The notes under the pieces are model-generated. The model worked only from the letters and a program-made list of their open reading frames with translations. It was not told the DNA's origin and searched no databases. A stretch of DNA of 64,000 bases. Origin: Symsagittifera roscoffensis. Taxonomy: Eukaryota > Xenacoelomorpha > Acoela > Convolutidae. The first letter of the stretch is position 1. Each line of letters starts with the position of its first letter. The translations under genes and the position numbers were made by a program. The stretch is taken from assembly GCF_963678635.1 (NCBI RefSeq), contig NC_087063.1, forward strand, positions 43,538,759 to 43,602,758, given 5' to 3'. Shown in pieces: positions 53,501 through 61,681 of the stretch.

Positions 53501-56500
53501 CCTCGAGAAATTTATGTTTGCTGTGGAAAACACAAAATGATTAGTAGTGCTCACTCAATAGCAACGATAATCACCAATATGTCTCGAAAGTCAGATTGAA
53601 TCAACCAACATTAAGTGTTGTGCGGAAAGCACTGAATGAAGCATTAGTGACTACTAGTACGAATGTGCCCCGAGAGACACTAAGCGAAGAACCAGCGGCG
53701 AATGGTTCAACAAGAAAATGTGCCGCAGAAGGTGCGAGAGGGAGGACAGTTAACTACTAGTACCAATGTGTCCCCAGAGACACGAAGTGAAGAACCAGCG
53801 GAGACTGGTTCAACCAGAAGCAAGTATGCCGCGGAAGGCACGAGAGGGAGGAGTAGTTATTAGTAGTACCAATGTGTCCCGAGAAACATGTAGAAGAAAC
53901 AGTAGAGACTTGTTCAATCAGAAGCAAGTATGCCGCGGAAGGTACAAAAAAAACACTAATGATTACTAGAAGCAATGTTTGCGGAGATACCCAAAGACGA
54001 TAACCAGTGGGAACTGGTTTAGCACGAGCACAAAAGGGTGTGCTGCAGAAGGCACGAGAGGAAAATACTAGTGATGACTATCACCAATATATCCCGAAAG
54101 GAAAGACACGAGGAGGAGAACTAGTGGGGAAACGTTCAAAAGTAAGCAAGCCGGATGTTGACCAGCGAGAATGCAGGGCAACTAGGATTAGCAAGCTTTG
54201 ATTAGCAAAATGTTTTGTTGAAAAACGAAGGGGTCTGGAAAAAGAGCAGCGAAAAGCAGGGCTTGCTAGATGGGGCTAGCTATAAAAGCGACGGTGTGTT
54301 TCAGCGACACAAGAGAAGCTTTTGCGTAACAATAGGTGCTTTCAAGATTGCGTAGCATGAGGTTCTTTGAAGAAAATCTATTGCTTCCATGGAAAAAAAA
54401 ACATTGCCAGTTCATTTAAAATTTTCTCAAGTTCAATCATACATGATATTTATTCAATGAGGGTCTGCTGAAATTCCTCAAAATCTGCCTAATTAGAGAG
54501 TTCCTTTGTCAGTTGCTGTTCAAGTTCTTCAATGGAATGATATTTGTAATTCCCTTGGTTAATGAACTTTTTAATAGTACTTTTTTACATTTGGGTTGTT
54601 TTATTACAGTCTCATATGATGAAAACTGCCCTCGAGTGTTTATGTTTGCTATGGAAGACACGAAAACGAGTAGTAGTGCCCACTCACTAGCAATGATAGT
54701 CACCATTGTGTCTCGCAAGTCAGAATGAATCAACTAAAAGCGAGTGTGCTGCGGACAGAACTGGAGGAAGCACTAGTGACTACTCGTACCAGAGTGCCCC
54801 GCGAGACACCAAGCAAAGAAGCAGCGGCGAATAGTTGAACTCGAAGAAAGTGTGCCGCGGAAGGCACGAGAGAGAGGATTAAGGACTACTAGTACCAATG
54901 TCTCCCCAGAGACAGGAAGAGAAGAACCAGCGGAGACTTGTTCGAACAGAAGCAAGTGTGCTGCGGAAGGCACGAGAGGGAGTAGTAGTGATTAGAAGAA
55001 CTTATGTATACCGAGAGACAGTAGTAATGTGTCCCCAGAGACACGAAGAGAGAAACCAGCGGAGACTAGTTCGAACAGAAGAAAATGTGCAGCGGAAGGC
55101 ACGAGATGGAGGACTAGTGACTACTAGTAGCAATGTGTCCCCAGAGACACAAAGAGAAGAACCAGCGGAGACTAGTTCGAACAGAAGAAAGTGTGCAGCG
55201 GAAGGTACGAGGGGAGGACTAGTGATTACGAAACGAAGAACCAGAGACACGAAACGAAGAACCAGCGGAGTGTTCGAACAGAAGCAAGTGTGGCGCGAAA
55301 AGCACGAGAGGGAGGAGTAGTGAATAGGTGTACCAATGTGTCCCGAGAGACACGTAGAAGAACCAGCGGAGGCTGGTTGAACCAGAAGCAAGTATGTCGC
55401 GGAAGGCACGAGAAGGAGGAGTACTGATTAGTAGTACCAATTTGTCCCGAGAGACACATAGAAGTACCAGCAGAGACTGGTTCAACCAGAAGCTAGTATG
55501 CCGCGAAAAGCACGAGATTGAGGAGTGACGATTAGTAGTACCAATGTGTTCCGAGAGATACGTAGAAGAACCAGTGGAGACTGTTTGAACCAGAAGCAAG
55601 TATGCCGCGGAAGGCACGAGAGGGAGGAGTACTGATTAGTAGTACCAATGTGTCCCGAGAGACACGTAGAAGTACCAACAGAGACTTTTTCAACCAGAAG
55701 CAAACATGCCGCGGAAGGCACGGGAAAAACACTAATGATTACTAGAAGCAATGTTTGCAGAGAGACCCGAAGACGAGAACCAGTGTGAACTGGTTTAGCA
55801 CGAAGAGGGTGTAAAGCAGAAGGCACGAGAGGAAAGTACTAGTGTGGACTATCACCAATATGCCCCGAAAGGAAAGACACGAGGAGAAGAACTAGTGAGG
55901 AAACATTCAAAATTAAGCAAGTCGAATGATGATCAGCGAGAATGCAGGGCAACTAGGACTAGCAAGCTTTGAATTAGCAAAATGTTTTGTTGAAAAATGA
56001 AGGGGGCTTGAAAAAGAGCAGCGGAAAGCAGGGCTTGCTAGATTGGGCTAGCTATAAAAGTTGCGGTGTGTTTCAGCGACACAAGGGAAGCTGGATGACG
56101 ACCACCAGAAAGTTCGAATCAAGATTTAGATAAGCTCGCTGAAGTAACCAAATAAATAAGAAATGGTTAAGCATCTTTTCTTAGTTGCGGGAGTAGATGT
56201 GGTAGTAGTAGACTCTTCCTTTGTTCTCTGTGTCATAGAATGCCGCGTTTCTTATTTAAAATTAGCGTGCAAGATATCAATAAAGAGCTTTCAAGTCTGT
56301 TGAAGTTCGTTTGCTGTAGAAAATAGTTTTACTTTTTTGAAAAAAAAAATTAATTGGAAAACTTTCTGCAGAATTGATCAAAAGTTTCAGTTTTTGATTT
56401 TCTGAAAAACTTATGTAATTTTAAAGTTATGTAATTTTGATTCTATGATAATTTAAAACGTTTTGAATTTTTTAAATTGTTTTTAAATGATTTAATTGCT

Positions 56501-59244
56501 GACAGGGTTTATATTTAACAGCGCTTTTTCATAATGGGCCAATATGAAGAGAACTGACTCAAAATTCTATAAAAGTTCCAGGAATGAAAGAAGAAAATTG
56601 CTGTAAGCACATTTTTGTCTTGTTTTTAAGCCCGCGAGGAGTTTTTCAAAGTATTAATTTAAATTCCAAAAATCCAAAATTTAGAATTTTTTTGAAACCA
56701 GTTTAAGAACATCAAATGAAGAAAATGATTGAAATTCAATTAACAGAATCTGATGGTTTAAGGTTGCACTGACAAAATCATTTTATGTCGATCTAATCAA
56801 AAAAAAATTTCAAAGTTTTAGATTTACAGTTTTGCTTTTTCATTTTTTGTGTTGCACTGCAAAAACATAGTCAAGTTCATGAGTTTTTTGTGTCAAACCT
56901 TGACCCAAGTTAAGAAGATCAGCACTGTATACTAAATAAACTGTTGAAATGAAGATCTGACGAAGGTTTGAATTGTGGATTCGGTGCGGTCCCTTTGGAG
57001 TTCTAAAATTTTAAACTTCAGTTTTTCATGACAACCGTTTGTTTTTAAGAAGCCGATTTTGTTAGCATTGGTCCTAACGACATGCGCAAGTGCAGGGAGG
57101 ACTTGATTTGTGGCTCCCCCCTAATAGACGGAGGTAGTGTGTTCACCCAGGACGATGGGGGTCCTCTCTTCAAGGCCTACTGTGGCACATCCTCTCCCGA
57201 GTGTCTCTTCGGAATCGTTACTGGGGCCGAACGACGGCCAGGGGTCGGTAGGCACGATCACTTGACGCCCAGAGAAAGGTTTTTTCTTCAATTTTGTCTG
57301 AGTCTATTTTCAATATCGAGCGAGTAAAGCAAGCGAGCAGGCTTATTTTAGAAGGATAAGCCATGGCACTTTAGTTTAACTCAAGTAAAAAAAAAATCGA
57401 AGGTTTTTAGTGTTATTTCGGGAATAAGAGAATAAAAACTTCAAAAATTCAAAAAAAACTGCAAGAAAAAAAACAATTGTTTTAGTTCTTTCGTTTTTTT
57501 CTAGCCTTTTGACTGAAATCGTTCTCGATTGGCCTGTTTTATTGTGACTATCAAAGATACCTAAATTCTATGTTTTTGTCAGATTCTTTTATCACATGAC
57601 TCACAAAACCAACAAAAATCATGAAAAACATGAAAAACTGGAACATTCTGTGCTACTTGCACAGCAACCTGGCTATCCTTGTTATGAATTGCGATTATCT
57701 ATCGATAGCTTTGCTTTCGGTAGAGCCTGCTATTATTTTCTAGTACTTTAGATCGAAAAAGGGTTTTGATCACAATATAAATTTTTCATCGTTTTGTTTG
57801 GTCATTTATTGGATTTGTTGCATGGTTAAAGTACCAAGTTTGCTCTTCATAGCAAACTCCGATTAACACTTCTTTACGGGTGCTATTTTTTCTTGTTTAA
57901 ATAGCTACGTCTTTTTGATGTCCACTGGAATTGGCGAGGCCAGCATTATCATAGCATATTGTGTAACCGATTCGTAAATCTTTAACAAAACTGTTCGTAT
58001 CAAGGCAAAGCCCTGAATGTTCCGACTGTCTTTTAAGTCCTATGAAGCAGTGTTTGCTTAAAAAACGATTATATTTTTGAAAAAACAGAAAAAAAATGCG
58101 AAACTTTTGAGTTTTTTTAATCATCCCCTCACATGCCATATGAAGTACAATGTGTTAGATTTTGCTCCAATTAACAAATCACTCGTGGCAATTAAGCTTC
58201 CTTCAAACAATTTGGAACATTTTCTAAGACGGAACAAGACTGCTCGTCTATCAGGGCAAATTGAAAACCTATAAAGTTTTAGTAAGACAAAATTAAGCTA
58301 GCCTCAAATCAATTTGGAACGATTTCGTTGTGCCGGGTAATTCGCCCCGCAAAAATAATTCGCGTTACATTAGTTTGACGCCCCCAGTCAGGGATTTGAC
58401 CCTTCGCCGACCCAAAGAAAGCCATTTTAAGAAATCCATTTTTGGCAGACCAACCCTAAAGTTGTTCTATAGGCGCCTTCTGCGCCATCATATACTAACT
58501 TTGAGAGGGAGCACGCACCAAAAAAAACGCGATTTTTTGTCAAAGTTTTCAAAAAAGTGCCTAAAAACAGCTTTTGACCTGTTTTTTCAAAAATTTCGTG
58601 AAAATTTTCGAAAATTGTTTGAAAATCCGCCCCCCCCCCCTCGAGAAAATCCTAGAACCGCCCCCCATAACTTTACGAAAAATGATCACAAGTGAAACAT
58701 ATTTTCAATATTAAGCTTAGAATAACAATACCTTTTGAATGATAAGAAATTTTCAAATGGCTAGGGAAAAAGTCGAATTTTGTCTGAAGAAAAAAAATAC
58801 ATCAAGCACAAAAAATCCGTGACTGTCGTTACGAAAGTCGGGACAATAATCAATAATCATAACTGACGTTTATGCGATTGCCAGAGGATCTGTGAAAAGC
58901 AATCAGGCTTGTCTTATCATAGTCCGGCATTCCAGACTAAGTGTTATTTTGAGGAGCGAAACCCTTTTTTGCAACTCAAGACCGTTTTTTTTTTGCGTCC
59001 ATACCTTTCACGTGCTCCTCAACACACCTAGTCATGACTAAGAGTGATGTGGCTTTTCAGTAATGTTTTCTGTTCGGAGTCTGTGAGCTACTTCACCAGG
59101 GTGTCCAGCTACTACCACTGGATATCCTATATTATCAACACACACACCCCCAACACTCCCACTCAGTATCAAAGACAAGGTCAACGTCAAGGACAAGGTC
59201 AGGGTGGACACCATGGCCATGAAAAAGATTTGTATGTTAATTGA
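35388..59244 (+). CDS. Trypsin-fold serine protease homologue, five visible exons
   Basis: Join 35,388-35,569, 44,588-44,678, 45,764-45,972, 57,050-57,278 and 59,061-59,244. All four introns are GT-AG and the phases close exactly, giving about 297 residues ending in a stop. Landmarks in order: IINGIPS (mature N-terminus), [17 protein letters not shown] (His57), VGDFTM, SDLALI (Asp102), [24 protein letters not shown] (normally GDSGGPL), [17 protein letters not shown], then a Gln/Gly/His-rich tail. Catalytic Ser195 is Asp, Gly193 is Gln and Cys191 is Phe, so activity is unlikely; proteins of this kind act as binding or regulatory homologues. The residue before IING is Thr, not Arg or Lys. At least one upstream exon (signal peptide) is missing from this model. 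Introns are about 9.0, 1.1, 11.1 and 1.8 kb. Confidence 0.85.
35570..40118. other. Intron 1, left part: non-coding with dispersed repeats
   Basis: AT-rich intronic DNA without recognisable genes. Copies of a dispersed repeat family lie at about 36,060-36,200 (minus) and 37,060-37,410 and 39,000-39,270 (plus). They share 'aagtcggaacaataatcaa', 'gagcacaa' and 'ctcaggacaacaat' modules. Frames at 35,772-36,044, 36,475-36,666 and 38,465-38,707 look random. Confidence 0.5.
38325..38885 (+). repeat. Dispersed 560-bp direct repeat, copy 1
   Basis: The segment from 'gactaaataagtttaagtag' to 'acttacaattctcaaaat' recurs at 41,664-42,225 at roughly 93-95% identity by eye. It includes 'ggccaaactgtgcac' and 'ggcgcacaattttg'. 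No coding potential survives in both copies. Confidence 0.85.
40121..41125. mobile_element. About 1.0-kb inverted-repeat element with TA target site
   Basis: The left end GACCAAAAATGCTAGTC (40,121) and the right end GACTAGCATTTTTGGTC (ending 41,125) are inverted and flanked by TA on both sides, as expected for Tc1/mariner-type insertions. Internal copies of the end sequence occur at about 40,302, 40,322 (inverted) and 40,983. Two of them meet to form a perfect 30-base palindrome, so the element seems to be built of nested or fused units. No transposase is visible. Confidence 0.7.
40557..40787 (+). repeat. Two tandem units of 114 bases
   Basis: Direct repeat with period 114, marked by 'ggcataattatgtatgcatt' at 40,579 and 40,693. 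It lies inside the inverted-repeat element and the copies differ at a few positions. Confidence 0.85.
41550..42225 (+). repeat. Dispersed 560-bp direct repeat, partial plus full copy
   Basis: A partial unit holding only the right end ('ccaaattgtgcact' to 'gatcaaag', about 41,555-41,660) is followed directly by a full unit (41,664-42,225). This is a tail-to-head arrangement, suggesting that the family can form tandem units. Confidence 0.8.
42830..43170. mobile_element. C-rich/G-rich foldback with sharp strand switch
   Basis: About 130 bases of C-rich sequence (42,830-42,960) switch abruptly to about 200 bases of G-rich sequence. The right half, read in reverse complement, shares ordered blocks with the left ('cttac', 'gtttgcc', 'ctgaacca', 'ccacaccc'). 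It is therefore a large imperfect hairpin with an almost absent loop. The G-rich strand has many runs of three or more G, so quadruplex formation is possible. The open frames on both strands are composition artefacts. Confidence 0.65.
43171..44056. other. AT-rich intronic DNA with an 18-base palindrome
   Basis: No gene. A perfect palindrome, aatccattataatggatt (about 43,363-43,381), and related 'atccattataat' motifs occur here and on the other side of the foldback, so they may mark one larger decayed element spanning about 42,480-43,520. Confidence 0.4.
44068..44235 (-). CDS. Exon-like minus-strand frame with stop and AATAAA
   Basis: Reads [17 protein letters not shown], then [20 protein letters not shown] and [18 protein letters not shown] before TAG at 44,068. 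AATAAA follows at 44,057-44,062. The residue mix (charged, Trp- and Pro-containing, no low complexity) looks like a real protein C-terminus, unlike the other short frames nearby. Upstream the frame is closed by TGA at 44,236, and the nearest good acceptor (ending about 44,246) leads into another frame. It may be the last exon of a gene nested in the intron, or a fragment of a processed copy. I do not recognise the family. Confidence 0.4.
   Translation of the reverse strand, partial: LELAESSIHWANHLAKFPNPRVHWSPKEVEATRKAKEDMKRKQLPLFDAESGNVE
44588..44678 (+). CDS. Protease homologue exon B: VGDFT segment
   Basis: A 91-base exon behind a strong acceptor, 'cttttcaattttttcag'. It encodes [17 protein letters not shown] and continues to HVPQ, the loop region that normally follows the His57 exon in trypsins. 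It starts with two bases that complete exon A's last codon and ends with two bases before GTAAAC, which exon C's first base completes as Asp. The exact phase match on both sides is the main support. Confidence 0.85.
44697..45445. mobile_element. Foldback inverted-repeat element, about 750 bp
   Basis: The ends CAGTGCTGATTTAA (44,697) and TTAAATCAGCACTG (ending 45,445) are inverted, and the two arms, each about 250-300 bases, match through many ordered blocks. The right flank is TA; the left flank is TG, perhaps a mutated TA. A related end occurs at about 56,915-56,930. It starts 18 bases after the exon B donor. Confidence 0.75.
45764..45972 (+). CDS. Protease homologue exon C: catalytic Asp
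   Basis: Acceptor 'tttatttttcacag' ends at 45,763. The exon encodes [13 protein letters not shown] with the Asp102 position, followed by ASGMGTVSN, which corresponds to the SGWG block of trypsins with Trp replaced by Met. It ends MFFQ plus one base at CCAAG|GTGACT. Confidence 0.88.
46135..46295. repeat. 60-bp repeat cluster 1
   Basis: About 2.5 copies of a 60-base unit containing 'gaaaccgccatacgcgatag' and 'cactcctttaagagtgatcg'. The second motif is a near-palindrome. The same unit forms the cluster at 46,676-46,945. Confidence 0.85.
46291..47330. repeat. Composite duplication behind each 60-bp cluster
   Basis: The segment starting 'taaaaattggtgatcacgaa' at 46,291 recurs at 46,945, an offset of 654. 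Both copies run about 370 bases through 'cgttaacctggtttctgctg' to 'tttgctcgtcgaaac' and end in a poly-C tract (46,630 and 47,285). So 60-bp cluster plus spacer plus poly-C is itself a repeated unit. Confidence 0.85.
46676..46945. repeat. 60-bp repeat cluster 2
   Basis: About 4.5 copies of the 60-base unit of cluster 1. Since 60 is a multiple of three, repeat-peptide frames appear on the minus strand; these are artefacts. Confidence 0.88.
47331..48085. other. Non-coding DNA, possibly the 3' flank of the BEL/Pao remnant
   Basis: No gene. Four imperfect 'cgtgtgaggac/cgtgtgaaatc' motifs lie at 47,810-47,870. The 3' LTR expected here for the minus-strand retroelement cannot be delimited. Confidence 0.35.
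48090..51600 (-). pseudogene. BEL/Pao retrotransposon pol remnant
   Basis: The pol order of a BEL/Pao LTR retrotransposon can be read on the minus strand despite stops and frameshifts. Protease end: [11 protein letters not shown] and [11 protein letters not shown] (51,230-51,420). Reverse transcriptase: [20 protein letters not shown], then RRLQKDH, (50,885-51,172), [47 protein letters not shown] and FGALCSP (50,480-50,840); the YVDD site reads YMD followed by a stop. RNase [18 protein letters not shown] (about 50,035-50,080). Linker: [15 protein letters not shown] (49,566-49,778). Integrase zinc domain: EHIH, H, C..C (49,027-49,344). Integrase core: [20 protein letters not shown] and CLFTC (48,850-48,965). 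Then [17 protein letters not shown] (48,474-48,704) and the C-terminal domain with [20 protein letters not shown] (48,130-48,455). It is dead. Confidence 0.9.
51583..53240 (-). pseudogene. Probable gag-side remnant of the BEL/Pao element
   Basis: This lies directly upstream of the pol remnant on the same strand. The longest frame (52,188-52,592) has [18 protein letters not shown], faintly like gag-side sequence of this superfamily. A Cys-rich stretch (CSNCSYTC) lies at 51,583-51,816. The evidence is position plus weak resemblance. A frame at 53,005-53,217 has one hydrophobic segment ([17 protein letters not shown]) and may be chance. Confidence 0.35.
53210..54360 (+). repeat. Repeat/TATA block, unit A
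   Basis: Starts 'ggttctttcacgacaatcta', runs through an AT-rich lead, a short array of about 107-bp units (53,640-54,010) and a conserved tail, and ends in TATAAAAG at 54,281. The same order recurs in unit B (54,361-56,100), so the block is tandemly duplicated with a different array length. Confidence 0.75.
53640..55760 (+). repeat. About 107-bp minisatellite with three mini-hairpins per unit
   Basis: Units run 'accaatgtgtccc..gagacac', 'gaaccagcggagactggtt', 'gccgcggaaggcacgagag'. Each has three short inverted repeats with six-base loops: GTGTC/GACAC, AACCAG/CTGGTT and TGCC/GGCA. The array is split in two by the AT-rich lead of unit B. Frames on both strands (RET, QRRLV and similar) are repeat artefacts. 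Confidence 0.85.
54281..54288 (+). promoter_or_regulatory. TATA box, unit A
   Basis: TATAAAAG in a locally GC-richer context ('gggctagctataaaagcgac'), followed by 'gtgtttcagcgacac'. The same arrangement is conserved at 56,053, which supports a real promoter element. Confidence 0.5.
54361..56100 (+). repeat. Repeat/TATA block, unit B
   Basis: Second unit, starting 'ggttctttgaagaaaatcta'. It has the same AT-rich lead, a longer array (54,770-55,760, about nine units) and the same tail 'gcagggcttgctagat' followed by TATAAAAG at 56,053. Identity to unit A is moderate, so this duplication is older than the two in the left half of the window. Confidence 0.75.
56053..56060 (+). promoter_or_regulatory. 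TATA box, unit B, with downstream AATAAA
   Basis: TATAAAAG in the second unit, with AATAAA at 56,279, 226 bases downstream. That spacing is what the R region of an LTR would show, so 54,361-56,325 could be a solo LTR with a repeat-rich U3. I see no matching second LTR or clear TG...CA ends. Confidence 0.45.
56101..57049. other. Intron 3, right part
   Basis: Non-coding. It contains a possible LTR-like R/U5 stretch up to about 56,325 and then AT-rich DNA. An inverted-repeat end 'gatcagcactgta' at about 56,915-56,930 resembles the ends of the foldback at 44,697-45,445. Confidence 0.4.
57050..57278 (+). CDS. Protease homologue exon D: degenerate Ser195 region
   Basis: The acceptor is a tandem NAGNAG (tttttaagaag), so the exon can start at 57,050 or 57,053; both keep frame and swap one residue after MFFQ. 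It encodes [35 protein letters not shown] and [16 protein letters not shown]. The best donor is GAAAG|GTTTTT at 57,279, which matches exon E's phase. A weaker donor at 57,248 would give the more usual end at RPGV but breaks the phase with exon E. Confidence 0.82.
57279..59060. other. Intron 4 with dispersed repeats
   Basis: Non-coding. A copy of the dispersed family occupies about 57,985-58,320 and 58,664-58,870, interrupted by a hAT-like short element (58,385-58,669). The 121-residue frame at 58,330-58,695 lies inside that element and is not a gene. Confidence 0.5.
58385..58669 (-). mobile_element. Inverted, decayed copy of the 63,301 hAT-like element
   Basis: Read on the minus strand it follows the element at 63,301-63,695 block by block: 'ctaggattttctcgag', a poly-G run, 'aaaaacagg', 'ggcgca..ggcgcc', 'ctttgggtcggc'. 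The outer end of its C-rich side is not well preserved and I see no clear target duplication. Confidence 0.65.
59061..59244 (+). CDS. Protease homologue exon E: C-terminal helix and Gln/Gly-rich tail
   Basis: Acceptor 'gtggcttttcag' ends at 59,060. The exon encodes [13 protein letters not shown], the conserved last strand and C-terminal helix of trypsins, then a tail of about 35 residues with [21 protein letters not shown] and HHGHEKD. The stop is TGA at 59,242. AATAAA at 59,415 is a plausible poly(A) signal. Confidence 0.85.
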
Positions 59245-59414
59245 GGATACGCCAACAGCATGGATGACAGAAAACCGAAAGTAAGACAGAGCTTGCAATA
59301 TGTTTGTGACTCTCGTCTGAATGAAATGAACGAGCAACCTGTTTATGAGTGTGAAACATTTTTATTTGACTGGAATTTTTCGTCAAATTTTGAAGTATTA
59401 CAACAATAATTGAA

Positions 59415-59420
59415 AATAAA
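59415..59420 (+). terminator. Poly(A) signal AATAAA of the protease homologue
   Basis: A canonical AATAAA 171 bases after the stop codon, on the same strand, in an otherwise unremarkable 3' region. Confidence 0.5.
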
Positions 59421-59440
59421 GCTTTCCCGGCCATAATTTT

Positions 59441-61231
59441 TTAATGTAAAATTGATATTAAAAATGCAACAGAAGAGTTTCGCAAAAAAATGGGTACAGT
59501 TTTTGTTTTAGTTTTAAATTTACATTTACGCAAGTTTCTTGTAATAAATTTTTTAGACAAACAATGTAAAATATTCTAAAACAAATTTTTCCTATAGCTT
59601 AACGGTTTTATCAAGTCAATAATGTGAATCGGTTTGAGTGAACAGGTTCTTTTTTGAAAGAAATAATTGAAAAATTATGAGCGTGTACTCAAATGACCAT
59701 TTCGGGATGTTTAGGGCGTTTTATGCGAGGACTCATTTAAGAAACGGAGTGTGGTAAAAATCAAAGGATTTGAATTTCAAAAAAAGATATTTCAAAAATT
59801 ATTTCACTTTCAAAAAATTGGTCTCACTACTTTTTCTCTTGGTATTTTTAGACCAGTATTTTGAACAATAGCTAAAATGTTTGTTCAGCTATTTTGAGTC
59901 AACAAAACAACAAGAAACACGTGGTGGTATAATTATTCTAGATACGTTTTGAAAAAGTATATGCGCCTATGACACATTGTAGGTAAACGAGGACTTCTAT
60001 ACCATGGCGACAAAGCCCTGAATGTTTTAACAGTACTTCAAGGACAAATGAAAATTTGTGGTTAAAAAATAGCTTGATATCTATCATTTTCTCTTTGTTT
60101 TATCCCTTTTCACTCTAAATAAAGTACAAAAGAATGTATTTAGAGTCTCTTGCCTTTAAAATAAGACCAAATGAATGTCCTCAATTCAATTTGAAACGAT
60201 CGCAGGTGGCTTTTTCGAGCTCCGGAGATTAATATTTTCCAGGTTGTTTATTAAACTGACTGAAAATAAGCGTTCCAAGCGTAAATTGTCCGCGCTGCAA
60301 AGAAGTGATGGTAGTTGTTTCTATTGTTTGTGACATCGAGGACTCTAAAAGCAATGTAATAGGAAGTTGTCTCAATGGTACACTCAAACTACTGTTCCGA
60401 TTTTTGAGGAAAATGAATGATATATATGCTCGGTGTGTTTTTTTTTCATGCAGACTAATTTTAAAGGGAAACCTGCTCCCTCGGGGGATCGATCCCTGGA
60501 TTTGCGTGCTCTCCCGGGTGTTTACGCAACTTTTTTTTCACTTGATTTTATCAGCCTAAAACTCATAATTTGCCAAAAAACTATTGGAGATTACTTTAAG
60601 GGTAGTCGGAACAATCAGGGCGTTGCCCTGATACTAGCATTCTTGTTTTTGCATAAGAAATTGCTACAAATTATTTAGTGAGCTTAATGATTGGAATTTT
60701 GCCTAAATATCAAAATATTGTTTTCAACTGATTAACTGAGTTTTAGTCTGAAAAATAAATCAATACTATCATCAAGTCACGGCACTAATTTTTCCTTGAA
60801 TGCTATCAACAAAATTGTAGCACACATTAAATTTTTAGTTTTGTGGGAAATTAATTATAAAATTATTGAAAAATCATGAAAATAAACGTAGTTTTATCAA
60901 TTGTGTTTACAGTTTTACTGAAAACCTGACAATCACAGTCTGTCTTCTATTAAAACTAAAAAATATTTTCAAAAGACTAGTTCACGAAAGAAGCAACTCT
61001 TTGTTCTACTCTTTAAGAAACTTGATCATACGTTCATTGCGTAATAATCATAAAGCGTTGTCGGGATATTTTTTGGCTACTCTCTTTTTTCAAAACTCTA
61101 GGTGGGATAAAACTAAGATATTTCAGAAGTTTACTTTGAGCATAATTCAGTCTGGCCCAGCTTAGAACAATTTTGAATCCGTTACTAAAATACAAAATTA
61201 CAAAAATACCCGTTAAATACTGGGGGTTAAA
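59441..61231. other. Intergenic AT-rich DNA with repeat fragments
   Basis: No gene. A dispersed-family fragment lies at 60,003-60,200 ('caaagccctgaatgtt'). Another repeat at 60,555-60,800 shares 'gggcgttgccctgatac' and following blocks with 12,660-12,915. Frames at 60,305-60,678 and 60,866-61,165 look random. Confidence 0.45.
60450..60535 (-). repeat. tRNA-derived SINE-like fragment
   Basis: On the minus strand 'acccgggagagcacgcaaat' is followed by 'ggatcgatcccccgag', like the anticodon-side and box B/T-arm parts of tRNA-derived SINEs. A clear box A and acceptor stem are missing, so it is not a functional tRNA. Confidence 0.35.
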
Positions 61232-61681
61232 AAATTAGACGATAAGCAAATTAGACGTGACCAACAAAAACGAATTTAGACGTTAAATGATTTTTGCACA
61301 ACTAGCATTTTAGACGGAAAGCAAAGGGCTAACAAAACTTATTGCTTAAAAAAGTTTTCCTAATTACAAAAATAAAATATGTTCCCATTGCATATCAAAA
61401 TATTTATCTCAATTGATTTATAAAATGTTAATTTCAAGATTATAAAATATTTTTGAAATGCATAAATTATACAATTGCGGCATGTGAAAAATGCGGAATG
61501 TGAAAATTGGGGCATGTGAAAATTTGATTTGCATTTCAGCTGACCGAAAGTTAATTGTAGTCGGTGAACAAATTTCAGACCCGAACAATACAATTACGTC
61601 TAGTTTCCCATATTTGTAATTTTGCATCGACGTCTAAATTTGTCTTTGTTGGTCACGTCTGATTTGCTTTTCGTCTAATTT
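61232..61681. mobile_element. 450-bp inverted-repeat element
   Basis: Terminal inverted repeats of about 50-60 bases: left 'aaattagacgataagcaaat' and onward through 'gtgaccaacaaa'; right 'tttgttggtcacgtct' to 'cgtctaattt'. The interior is AT-rich with no transposase. The target duplication is unclear. Confidence 0.7.

Noticed and set aside
53640-55760. Hammerhead or retrozyme repeats
   Set aside because: I looked for a CTGATGA core with a matching GAAA in the 107-bp units and did not find one.
54898-55826. Proteins of 114-140 aa in the 107-bp array
   Set aside because: Repeat-driven frames on both strands, with changing phase between units and no conserved start.
58330-58695. A 121-aa protein in intron 4
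   Set aside because: It lies within an inverted hAT-like element and a poly-C tract.
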